From Rhizobacter sp. (GTDB taxonomy: Bacteria > Pseudomonadota > Gammaproteobacteria > Burkholderiales > Burkholderiaceae_C), in assembly GCA_025351675.1 (NCBI GenBank), contig JANXVK010000547.1:1-5899 (forward strand): 5,899 bases of DNA, read 5' to 3'. The position numbers and the translations under genes were made by a program. This document shows, piece after piece, positions 1 to 5,899 of the stretch (position 1 is the first letter of the stretch; every line of letters begins with the position of its first letter). The notes under the pieces are model-generated. The model made no database searches, was not told where the DNA came from, and saw nothing but the letters and a program-made list of their open reading frames with translations.

Positions 1-140
1 CCGTCGAGCTCGTCGCCGAGGAGTTGGTAGGTCGGGCAGGTCGCGGTGCAGAAGCCGCAGTGCACGCACTTGCGAAGAATGGCCTCCGCCGCTTCGCCTT
101 CGGGCGTGCCTTTGAACTGGGGGGCGAGGTTGGTCTGCAT
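1..140 (-). CDS. glcF: Glycolate oxidase iron-sulfur subunit GlcF, N-terminal part only
   Basis: This is the first 46 codons of the iron-sulfur subunit of glycolate oxidase; the rest lies beyond the left edge of the window. GlcF carries electrons from the flavin subunits GlcD and GlcE towards the membrane quinone pool. The protein begins MQTNLAPQF and has a classical 4Fe-4S cluster motif, CVHCGFCTATCP, with cysteines at residues 25, 28, 31 and 35. PTYQLLGDELD follows, as expected in this family. A second ferredoxin-type motif and the C-terminal CCG domains should lie outside the window. The ATG at 140 is chosen because its MQT start and its distance to the first cluster match known GlcF proteins. 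No good Shine-Dalgarno sequence precedes it. It lies 27 bases after the glcE stop, so translation probably depends on the upstream gene. The identification is firm despite the truncation. Confidence 0.93.
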   Translation of the reverse strand, partial: MQTNLAPQFKGTPEGEAAEAILRKCVHCGFCTATCPTYQLLGDELD

Positions 141-167
141 CTTGAGGTGAGGGCTGCGCTGCGCGCG

Positions 168-1298
168 TCAGAGGCCGGGGTAGAGCCGGCCGGGGTTGAA
201 GATGCCCGACGGGTCGAATGATTTCTTCACTTCACGGTGAATGCGGTCGAGCGGCGACTGCAGCGGCGCGAACGCGCCGGCCGACTTGTCGCGCGCCGCG
301 AACAGCGTGGCGTGGCCGCCGACTTTCGATGCGGCGTCTCGCACCGTCGACGCCGGCAACGCGCTGCACAGCCAGCGCTGCCCGCCGCCCCATTCGATCA
401 TCATTTCGCCGGGCAGCGCGAGCACGGGTGCGGTCTGCGGCACCGAGATGCGCCACAGCGACGCGCCGGTCGCGCCCGTGCTCTCGACGGCCCGGTGCGC
501 GGCGCTGAAGAACTCGTCGGTGTGGTTGCGCAGCCCCTCCCAGAACGGGCCGGCGAACTCGGGCTCGACGATGTCGCCGCCGAGGCGCACACGCGCCGCC
601 TGCACCGCGGCGAGCGCACCGCGCAGGCGCACGATCAGGTTGCCGTCCCACCACGCGCTGGCGTTCAGCGGGATCGGCTGACCGCCCCAGTCATTCAGCC
701 TCGCGAGTGCGGTGGCCTGGTCCATCTCGAGCCGCAGCGTGACGGTGGCCGGCGCGATCGGCATCACCTTCAGCGAGACCTCGAGGATCACGCCGAGCGT
801 GCCGAGCGAGCCGGCGAGCAGCCGCGAGACGTCGTAGCCGGCCACGTTCTTCATCACCTGGCCGCCGAAGCTCAGCACCTCGCCCTTGCCGTTCAGCATG
901 GTCGCGCCGAGAACGTAGTCGCGCACCGAGCCGACGGCCGCGCGCGACGGGCCCGAAAGCCCGGCCGCGACCATGCCGCCGACGGTCGCGCCACGGTGCT
1001 TCACGCTGATGTCGGGGTCGCCGAAATGCGGCGGCTCGAACGGCAGGCACTGGTCTTTCGTCGCGAGCAACGCCTCGAGTTCGGCCAGCGATGTGCCGCA
1101 GCGCGTGGTAACGACGAGCTCGGTCGGCTCGTAGCTCGACGTGCCTTCGAGCACGCGCGTGTCGAGCACCTCGCCCTGCGCCGGCTCGCCGTAGAAATCC
1201 TTCGAGCCGCCGCCGCGGATGCACAGCTGCGCGCCCGCATCACGCGCCGCGTTGACGCGATCGATCAGGACTTGAAGCGCGGGGTCGTTGTGGTCCAT
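168..1298 (-). CDS. glcE: Glycolate oxidase FAD-binding subunit GlcE
   Basis: This 376-residue protein is the second flavin subunit of the membrane-associated glycolate oxidase, which converts glycolate to glyoxylate. It has an FAD-binding PCMH-type fold. RGGGSKDFYG at residues 28-37 is the first FAD loop. GATVGGMVAAGLSGPSR (103-119) and the following SVRDYVLGA form the second conserved block. VMKNVAGYDVSRLLAGSLGT (148-167) is a GlcE hallmark. The C-terminus ends with the FDPSGIFNPGRLY motif (361-373) common to this oxidase superfamily. The length is slightly above the roughly 350 residues of E. coli GlcE, and no break or missing block is visible. The ATG at 1298 lies ten bases after the glcD TAG stop. 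The sequence before it has no clear Shine-Dalgarno, so translation may be coupled to glcD. The order D-E-F matches the classical glc operon. Confidence 0.95.
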   Translation of the reverse strand: MDHNDPALQVLIDRVNAARDAGAQLCIRGGGSKDFYGEPAQGEVLDTRVLEGTSSYEPTELVVTTRCGTSLAELEALLATKDQCLPFEPPHFGDPDISVKHRGATVGGMVAAGLSGPSRAAVGSVRDYVLGATMLNGKGEVLSFGGQVMKNVAGYDVSRLLAGSLGTLGVILEVSLKVMPIAPATVTLRLEMDQATALARLNDWGGQPIPLNASAWWDGNLIVRLRGALAAVQAARVRLGGDIVEPEFAGPFWEGLRNHTDEFFSAAHRAVESTGATGASLWRISVPQTAPVLALPGEMMIEWGGGQRWLCSALPASTVRDAASKVGGHATLFAARDKSAGAFAPLQSPLDRIHREVKKSFDPSGIFNPGRLYPGL

Positions 1299-1308
1299 GC
1301 GACGGTGT

Positions 1309-2826
1309 CTAGAAGCGCGGAATGTCGGCGAACGGCAGCAGGCCGCGCCTGACGTGCATCTTGCCGTACTCGGCGCAGCGCGCCAGCGACGGAATCACCT
1401 TGCCCGGGTTCAGCAGCGCCGACGGATCGAACGCATGCTTCAGCGCCAGCATCTGGTCGTGCTCGGCACGCGAGAACTGCACGCACATCGCCGAGAGCTT
1501 CTCGATGCCCACGCCGTGCTCGCCCGAGACCGTGCCGCCCATCGCGACGCTCGATTCGAGAATGTCGGCGCCGAACAACTCGCAGCGGTGCAGCTGGTCG
1601 GCATCGTTCGCGTCGAACATGATCAAGGGGTGCAGGTTGCCGTCGCCGGCGTGGAAGACGTTCAGGCAACGCAGGCCGTACTTGACCTCCATGCCTTGAA
1701 TCGCGAGCAGGATGTCGGACAAGCGGTTGCGCGGGATCGTCGAATCCATGCACATGTAGTCGGGGCTCAGCCGGCCGGTGGCCGGGAACGCGTTCTTGCG
1801 ACCGCTCCAGAACTTCAGCCGCTGCGCTTCGTCGGCGCTGACCTCGATGCGCGTCGCGCCGCTCGCACCGAGCACGGCTTCCATGCGGCTGATTTCTTCG
1901 GCCACTTCTTCGGGCGTGCCGTCGCTCTCGCACAGCAGGATCGCGACCGCATCGAGGTCGTAGCCGGCGTGCACGTAGTCTTCGACCGCGGCGGTCATCG
2001 GCTTGTCCATCATCTCCAGCCCGGCCGGGATGATGCCGGCGGCGATCACGTTGGCGACCGCGTCGCCGGCTTTGCGGATGTCGTCGAAGCTCGCCATGAT
2101 GCAGCGCGCGAGCTGTGGCTTGGGCACGAGCTTGACCGTGACCTCGATCGTCACCGCGAGCATGCCTTCGCTGCCGACCAGCACCGTCATCAGGTCGAGC
2201 CCGGCGCAATCGAGCGCCTCGGAGCCGAAGTCGACCGCTTCGCCGGCGACCGTGAAGCCGCGCACGCGCAGCACGTTGTGCAAGGTCAGCCCGTACTTCA
2301 GGCAGTGCACGCCGCCGGAGTTCTCGGCCACGTTGCCGCCGATCGTGCAGGCGATCTGGCTGCTCGGGTCGGGCGCGTAGTACAGGCCGTACGGCGCAGC
2401 CGCTTCGCTGATCGCGAGGTTGCGCACGCCGCATTGCACCGTCGCCGTGCGCGCGGTCGGGTCGATCTTCAGGATCTTGTTGAACTTGGCCAGGCTCAGC
2501 GTCACGCCGAGCCGGTGCGGCAGCGCGCCGCCCGACAGGCCGGTGCCGGCGCCGCGCGCGACGATCGGCACGTTGAGTCGGTGGCACTCGCGCAGGACGG
2601 CCGCGACCTGCGCCTCGGTCTCGGGCAACGCCACGACCAGCGGCTGCTCGCGGTAGGCCGTCAGCCCGTCGCATTCATACGGCGTCGTGTCTTCGCGGTG
2701 CCAGAGCAGCGCGTGCTTCGGCAGCACGGCCGACAGCGCGGTGACGACCTCGCGCTGGCGGTGCGCGCGGTCGTCGATCTCGATCGCGAGCGTATCGGGC
2801 AAGAGCAAGGGCAACGGGGAATTCAT
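1309..2826 (-). CDS. glcD: Glycolate oxidase subunit GlcD (FAD-linked)
   Basis: This is the catalytic flavin subunit of glycolate oxidase, 505 residues against about 499 in E. coli. The N-terminal FAD-binding domain has the glycine-rich loop RGAGTGLSGGALP (91-103), TIGGNVAENSGG (161-172) and GSEGMLAVTIEVTVKL (218-233). The C-terminal substrate domain has FHAGDGNLHP (391-400), carrying the histidines typical of GlcD and D-lactate dehydrogenase relatives. SGEHGVG (434-440) and FDPSALLNPGKV (466-477) follow. All expected blocks are present in order, so the enzyme looks functional. Its ATG shares an ATGA with the TGA stop of the upstream FIST gene, a four-base overlap at 2823-2826, and a GGAA ribosome-binding core lies five bases upstream. 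A D-lactate or D-2-hydroxyglutarate dehydrogenase would look similar, but the adjacent glcE and glcF settle the assignment as glycolate oxidase. Confidence 0.95.
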   Translation of the reverse strand: MNSPLPLLLPDTLAIEIDDRAHRQREVVTALSAVLPKHALLWHREDTTPYECDGLTAYREQPLVVALPETEAQVAAVLRECHRLNVPIVARGAGTGLSGGALPHRLGVTLSLAKFNKILKIDPTARTATVQCGVRNLAISEAAAPYGLYYAPDPSSQIACTIGGNVAENSGGVHCLKYGLTLHNVLRVRGFTVAGEAVDFGSEALDCAGLDLMTVLVGSEGMLAVTIEVTVKLVPKPQLARCIMASFDDIRKAGDAVANVIAAGIIPAGLEMMDKPMTAAVEDYVHAGYDLDAVAILLCESDGTPEEVAEEISRMEAVLGASGATRIEVSADEAQRLKFWSGRKNAFPATGRLSPDYMCMDSTIPRNRLSDILLAIQGMEVKYGLRCLNVFHAGDGNLHPLIMFDANDADQLHRCELFGADILESSVAMGGTVSGEHGVGIEKLSAMCVQFSRAEHDQMLALKHAFDPSALLNPGKVIPSLARCAEYGKMHVRRGLLPFADIPRF

Positions 2827-4130
2827 GAACGTTCCAAGGCGGCTGAGCCGCGAAACACGGTTAACACGCCGGTGTAGCCATACAGATGCCGGCGTGCGAT
2901 CTCGCCGGCGGCGAAGAAGCCGACCAGCGGCACGTCGCCGAGCGCGTGGCGCACGATCGCCAGTTCGGCCGAGGGCGCACCGAAATGCGCACCGCCACGG
3001 CCCGAACAGCTGATGTAGATCGCGCCGGCGATGCCCGATGCGCCCGCGGCCGCATCGCCCGGCAACGCGTCGTTGTTCAGTGCATTTTTGAGCGCGATGA
3101 CGGCCGGCAATGGCAGCGCCTCGGGCTCGACTTCTTCGCGGACCTCGGCGCAGATGCGCGTCAGGTCGCGCCGCGCCGCATCGACATCGCGGCGGCAGAA
3201 CGCGAGCTGCATGCCGACCTCGGCGGTGTCGGCGATCGCGATGCCGCGCCGGCCCGGGTCGAGGCCGATCAGGTGGCGCACCCGCGTGTCGGCGCCGAAC
3301 GCCTGCGCGGCGGCGCTGCGGCGCGAAAAGCGGTCGAACGCACTCCGGGTCGACGCGTCTTCGCCGGCCATCGTGTCGATCAGGCCTTCTTTCAGGTCAT
3401 CGGTCAGGCCCACGAGCACTTGGCGCAGTTTCGGCAGCGCCGCGCGCGGCTCCACGCCTTCGAGGCCGACATCGCGCAGCAGGCAGTCCAGCGCCGGCTC
3501 GCCGTCGAGTTGGGTGATGACGTTGCGCTCGGCTGCGGTCACGCGGCGCTGCGGACCGACCGGCTGGCAGCCCTGCGTGACGCGCGAGACCAGCGCCACG
3601 CCGTGGTCGAACGCTACACCCGACAGGCCGCCCGACAACACGCCGCCGGCCATGTGCACGGCCCGGGACGGCCCCGACGCGAGCCCGCCGAACAGGTAGC
3701 CGGTCGACGTGCGCGCGCTCATGTCGTGGATCAGCTCGGCCAGGTCGGCAGTGGCGGGGTCGGCGTGGACGTTCGCGGTGTGGGCATTGAACCCGGCCAG
3801 CGGGCGCGCGCCCGAGAACACGCGGAAGTGCGCGGGCGCCAGATCGGTCAGCATCAGCGACAGCGCGGGTTCGTCGAAGTATTCGACGCCGCTGGCGGCG
3901 ATGCCGACCCCGCTTGCACCGACCCATTCGACGCCGGGCCAGCGTTGCCGCAATTCGCCCAGCAGCGCGCCAGCGTGCGCGGCGCAGGCATCGGTCAAGT
4001 AGACCCAGCCGAGCGTCGGCGCCGCGGCCGCGCCGGGCGCCTGGCGCTGTGCGTCGATCTGTGCTGCGGCCAAGGCAAGCGCGACGCGCCAGTCGGGGTG
4101 GGTCGCGTGGCCGTGCAGGAAACGGTTCAT
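2823..4130 (-). CDS. FIST domain-containing protein (FIST_N plus FIST_C), putative small-ligand sensor
   Basis: This 435-residue protein is a stand-alone two-part FIST protein. The FIST (F-box and intracellular signal transduction) family is proposed to sense small ligands, often fused to signalling domains; biochemical data are sparse. The N-terminal half has WVGASGVGI (69-77), GYLFGGLASGPSR (144-156), GGVLSGGLSGVAF (162-174) and TQGCQPVGP (185-193), all typical of FIST_N. The C-terminal FIST_C part has MQLAFCRRD (307-315), YISCSGRGGAHFG (372-384) and GFFAAGEI (404-411), followed by the HLYGYTGVLTVF ending. No signal peptide, membrane segment or output domain is visible, so it is probably cytoplasmic and would need a partner to transmit a signal. 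The ATG at 4130 is the most upstream in-frame start I can find and has no clear Shine-Dalgarno. It is the first gene of the apparent glc unit and overlaps glcD by four bases. The family call is firm; the ligand is unknown. Confidence 0.88.
   Translation of the reverse strand: MNRFLHGHATHPDWRVALALAAAQIDAQRQAPGAAAAPTLGWVYLTDACAAHAGALLGELRQRWPGVEWVGASGVGIAASGVEYFDEPALSLMLTDLAPAHFRVFSGARPLAGFNAHTANVHADPATADLAELIHDMSARTSTGYLFGGLASGPSRAVHMAGGVLSGGLSGVAFDHGVALVSRVTQGCQPVGPQRRVTAAERNVITQLDGEPALDCLLRDVGLEGVEPRAALPKLRQVLVGLTDDLKEGLIDTMAGEDASTRSAFDRFSRRSAAAQAFGADTRVRHLIGLDPGRRGIAIADTAEVGMQLAFCRRDVDAARRDLTRICAEVREEVEPEALPLPAVIALKNALNNDALPGDAAAGASGIAGAIYISCSGRGGAHFGAPSAELAIVRHALGDVPLVGFFAAGEIARRHLYGYTGVLTVFRGSAALERS
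2832..2835 (-). promoter_or_regulatory. Ribosome-binding site core of glcD
   Basis: A GGAA core, read as TTCC on the plus strand, lies five bases before the glcD ATG and inside the last codons of the FIST gene. Together with the ATGA overlap it supports the chosen glcD start and suggests that ribosomes finishing FIST can restart on glcD. Confidence 0.5.
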
Positions 4131-4171
4131 GAAGAGGTCATTGTCGGTGGCCGGGTCGGCGCACGGGGGCT

Positions 4172-4202
4172 GCCTTCAGGAATGACTGCCATTCCAGAAG
4201 GC
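4172..4202 (-). terminator. 31-base inverted repeat (hairpin) just after phaM, terminator-like without a U-tract
   Basis: The outer arms GCCTTC and GAAGGC and the inner arms GGAATG and CATTCC pair perfectly, separated by one mismatched pair and closing on a five-base loop. This gives 12 base pairs with one internal mismatch. On the minus strand the hairpin begins two bases past the first base of the phaM stop codon region, directly after the gene ends. No run of T follows on either strand, so it is not a textbook intrinsic terminator. It may instead act as a weak or factor-assisted terminator, a 3'-end stabilising structure, a processing site, or a protein-binding palindrome in front of FIST-glcDEF. 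The structure is seen directly; its function is inferred. The rest of the 73-base gap (4131-4203) shows no clear promoter. Confidence 0.55.
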
Positions 4203-4203
4203 T

Positions 4204-4839
4204 TCAGCGGCGTGCTGCGGTTTTCTTCGCGGCGGGCTTGCGCTTCGGCGCGGCCTGGCGCTTCGGGGCCGCGGTGGCAGGGTCGAGCGAAGCCCTCAAC
4301 GTGGCACCGGCCATCTTCCGCGCCGCGTCGGAGCCCGTGTCTTTCATCGCCGTCGTCGCGAGTTCGGTGAACTGCTGGGTCAGCGCACCCCACCATTGCA
4401 TCGGGTCGACGACGCCAGGCGGCGGCGCCGCAGCATCGGGTGCGGCGGCCACCGTTTCGGGTTCGGCCGGCGCGGGGGGCGCTGCGGTTTCGCGGGCCGG
4501 CGCGGAGAAGCCGGTGGGAGCGGGCGCCGGCACCGTCGGCACGCGGATCTGCAGCGAATCGCGCAGGCCCTCCATTTGCACGTTCATCGTCTTCAGCGTC
4601 GACAGCGTCATGCGCTGCACTTCGAGGGCCTGGATCGTCGCGCCCAGCATGCGCGCGTTCTGCTCCAGCCAGAACTGCACGGTGCGCAACTCCTCGATGC
4701 GTTTTTCCAGCTCGGCCGGGTCGATCGTCGGCGCAACCCATTGGCCGATGCCCGGCAGCGCGGCGCCGGCGTTCTTCACGAGACCCTGCAGAAAGTCGAA
4801 CCCTGGAACCATCTTCGAGAAGGGGGACGGATCGGTCAT
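4204..4839 (-). CDS. phaM: PhaM-family polyhydroxyalkanoate granule regulatory protein
   Basis: The product (211 residues) belongs to the PhaM family. In Ralstonia eutropha PhaM activates the PHB synthase PhaC1 and links PHB granules to the nucleoid, influencing granule number and distribution. The conserved N-terminal module is present: VPGFDFLQGLVKNAG (11-25), LPGIGQWVAPTIDPAEL (28-44) and KRIEELRTVQFWLEQN (46-61), then IQALEVQRMTLSTLKTMNV (69-87), a probable helical or coiled-coil region. A proline- and alanine-rich linker spans about 100-144, followed by PMQWWGALTQQF (146-157). The tail (about 192-211) is rich in lysine, arginine and alanine and contains KRKPAAKKTAA, resembling the PAKKA-type DNA-binding tail known for PhaM. 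The ATG at 4839 is preferred over longer in-frame starts because family homology begins there and a GGAG lies eight bases upstream. The four-base ATGA overlap with the TraB/GumN stop suggests coupled translation. Confidence 0.9.
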   Translation of the reverse strand: MTDPSPFSKMVPGFDFLQGLVKNAGAALPGIGQWVAPTIDPAELEKRIEELRTVQFWLEQNARMLGATIQALEVQRMTLSTLKTMNVQMEGLRDSLQIRVPTVPAPAPTGFSAPARETAAPPAPAEPETVAAAPDAAAPPPGVVDPMQWWGALTQQFTELATTAMKDTGSDAARKMAGATLRASLDPATAAPKRQAAPKRKPAAKKTAARR

Positions 4840-5816
4840 GGCGTTGTCTCCGGTGGCTTCTGGTTGTAGGCGATGCGTTCGACACGATACCCGCGCTGCG
4901 CCATCAGCGCCGGCAAACCCGTCGGGCCGATCATGTGCAGGCTGCCGACGGCCGCGAACACGCGCTGGCCGGCCGCATGCAATTCTGCGATCGAATCGGC
5001 CAACGCCGGGTTGCGATCGTCGAGCATGCGGACCATCGCGGCGCGGTCGGCGGCGGTCTTGATGCACCCGCACCACGACTCGTAGCGCGTCAGCTCCGGC
5101 AGATCGCCATCGGCCCAGATCTTGGCCATCCGGCGCAGCGTGACGAGCGCACGGCCGCTCTCGAACTCGTCGAGCGCACTCCCGACTGCCTCGAACGTCT
5201 CGGCCGGGCCTTGCATCAGCAGCGTCTTCAGTTGCAGCTCCGGCGTTTCGAGCGAGACCACGCTCATTTTCGACGCGTGGCCCCGGCCGGCCAGAAAGGT
5301 GTCGATGCCCCAAGCCGGATCGAGCCCGTCGCGTCGCCCCAGCAGCGAAGCCAGCACCGCGACCTGCAGTTCGGGCGCCAGCAGGTCAAGGGCTTGCGGC
5401 GGCAAGCACTCCGACGCGACGCGACGCGAGAGACGCGCCTGCAACTCCGCCGGCAGCGGCGTCTTCTTTTGCGCTGCGAGGGCCTTCGTCATGCGTTCCT
5501 GGATGGCCGGGTCGAGCAGGTCGAGCTCGAGCGCCATCGTGTCGCTCGCCGCCAGCGCCTCGCGTTGCGCCGGCCCCGGGAAGCCCCATTCGAGCTTCGC
5601 GAGATGCAGCGTGCCGAACAGCCACGAGCTGCGCCCGTCCTTGCTGATGCGCCACAGAAAGCCGTGGTCGCGGGCGTCGCGCAGGCCTGCCTGGAGGCGC
5701 TCGGGCGACGGCGTTTGCGCCACGGGCGGGCAGTCGGCTGCGGGTAGCGCCGAGGCGGCGGCGCACAGGCCGGTTGCGAGGGCGGCGGCGAGGGCGGCGC
5801 AAATCAGTGGGTTCAT
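4836..5816 (-). CDS. TraB/GumN family protein, predicted exported
   Basis: This 326-residue protein belongs to the TraB/GumN (Tiki-like) superfamily, whose animal Tiki members are metal-dependent membrane proteases; the role of bacterial members is largely unknown. The two conserved GxxH motifs are present: LFGTLH (66-71) and GSLH (291-294), the latter in FAAVGSLHMIGPTGLPAL. Other family blocks are MALELDL (94-100), GIDTFLAGRGH (170-180) and the DRNPALADSI stretch (267-276). The N-terminus is a hydrophobic alanine- and leucine-rich signal-like segment (about 3-25), with possible cleavage near ALPA; the cysteine at residue 18 is not in a lipobox. ATG 5816 is chosen for its GGAA seven bases upstream. 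An in-frame GTG at 5843 would add nine residues including two arginines, giving a more usual positively charged signal n-region, and would start two bases after the upstream stop. Both starts remain possible. The stop overlaps the phaM ATG. Confidence 0.88.
   Translation of the reverse strand: MNPLICAALAAALATGLCAAASALPAADCPPVAQTPSPERLQAGLRDARDHGFLWRISKDGRSSWLFGTLHLAKLEWGFPGPAQREALAASDTMALELDLLDPAIQERMTKALAAQKKTPLPAELQARLSRRVASECLPPQALDLLAPELQVAVLASLLGRRDGLDPAWGIDTFLAGRGHASKMSVVSLETPELQLKTLLMQGPAETFEAVGSALDEFESGRALVTLRRMAKIWADGDLPELTRYESWCGCIKTAADRAAMVRMLDDRNPALADSIAELHAAGQRVFAAVGSLHMIGPTGLPALMAQRGYRVERIAYNQKPPETTP
4848..4851 (-). promoter_or_regulatory. Ribosome-binding site of phaM
   Basis: A GGAG, read as CTCC on the plus strand, lies eight bases before the ATG at 4839, within the 3' end of the TraB/GumN gene. 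It is among the clearest Shine-Dalgarno sequences in the window and fixes the phaM start, excluding the longer in-frame extension that would run through the upstream gene. Confidence 0.6.
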
Positions 5817-5823
5817 CGGCGAG

Positions 5824-5827
5824 TTCC
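5824..5827 (-). promoter_or_regulatory. Possible ribosome-binding site for the TraB/GumN gene
   Basis: A GGAA core lies seven bases before the ATG at 5816. It favours that start over the GTG at 5843, which has no comparable purine core at good spacing. The match is only four bases, so the support is modest. Confidence 0.4.
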
Positions 5828-5845
5828 GGGTGATTCTCGCCACGC

Positions 5846-5899
5846 TCAGCGCGGGTCCGCGAGTTCGATGCGCAGCACGCCGTCGCGTTGCTGCCAGTG
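5846..5899 (-). CDS. C-terminal end of an unidentified upstream gene
   Basis: One reading frame enters from the right edge and stays open for 17 codons, HWQQRDGVLRIELADPR, before a TGA at 5846-5848. The composition, alternating hydrophobic and charged residues with a basic end, reads like a genuine protein C-terminus ending in a beta strand. The stop lies 29 bases before the ATG chosen for the TraB/GumN gene, or two bases before its alternative GTG, a spacing typical of genes in one operon. The fragment is too short to assign a family, and chance openness in GC-rich DNA cannot be excluded. Confidence 0.45.
   Translation of the reverse strand, partial: HWQQRDGVLRIELADPR

Noticed and set aside
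141..167. The gap between glcE and glcF, checked for a promoter, terminator or small gene.
   Set aside because: It is only 27 bases with no hairpin, promoter-like element or clear ribosome-binding site.
1265..2674. A 469-codon minus-strand frame overlapping glcD in another phase.
   Set aside because: It is an arginine-rich shadow of glcD with no domain; glcD itself has every expected motif.
1288..2877. A 529-codon open frame on the plus strand antisense to glcD, and other long plus-strand frames at 237-1352, 2886-4370 and 4440-5747.
   Set aside because: They mirror well-recognised minus-strand genes, are very rich in Arg, Ala, His and Gln, contain no recognisable domains, and are what GC-rich codon bias produces on the opposite strand.
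4176..4200. A possible sigma-54 promoter suggested by TGGCAG in the inverted repeat.
   Set aside because: The second element (GC at the -12 position) is absent at the required spacing, and the TGGCAG falls in the hairpin's arm and loop.
4840..5313. A 158-residue N-terminal extension of phaM running back into the TraB/GumN gene.
   Set aside because: Family homology begins at the ATG at 4839, which has a good GGAG upstream; the extension is out-of-frame TraB/GumN sequence.
1..5899. A phage, defence, CRISPR or mobile-element system.
   Set aside because: All genes are ordinary metabolic, storage or family-level proteins in tight co-directional order; no transposase, integrase, long terminal repeats or spaced repeat array is visible.

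Overview
The window is a very GC-rich, almost fully coding stretch in which every supported gene lies on the minus strand, so transcription runs from high to low coordinates. A PhaM-type polyhydroxyalkanoate (PHA) granule regulator, a three-subunit glycolate oxidase and the strong GC bias together suggest a PHA-accumulating betaproteobacterium, probably Burkholderiales. That is inferred from gene families; no taxonomic marker is present.

In transcription order the layout is: (1) the last 17 codons of an unidentified gene (5846-5899); (2) a TraB/GumN-family protein with an export signal (4836-5816); (3) phaM (4204-4839), whose ATG overlaps the TraB stop codon in an ATGA; (4) a 73-base gap (4131-4203) with a near-perfect 31-base inverted repeat just after the phaM stop; (5) a full-length FIST-domain protein (2823-4130); (6) glcD (1309-2826), whose ATG overlaps the FIST stop in another ATGA; (7) glcE (168-1298), ten bases after glcD; (8) the first 46 codons of glcF (1-140), cut by the window edge.

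The hairpin divides the window into two likely units. The first is TraB/GumN plus phaM, pairing a predicted exported protein with a granule and nucleoid-binding factor. The second is FIST-glcD-glcE-glcF. GlcDEF oxidises glycolate to glyoxylate at the membrane and passes electrons to the quinone pool. The FIST protein, from a family proposed to sense small ligands, is the first gene of this unit and appears translationally coupled to glcD. That is the most interesting association here. No RNA genes, insertion sequences, CRISPR arrays or gene-free stretches over 300 bases were seen. The remaining long open frames on both strands are by-products of GC-rich codon use.
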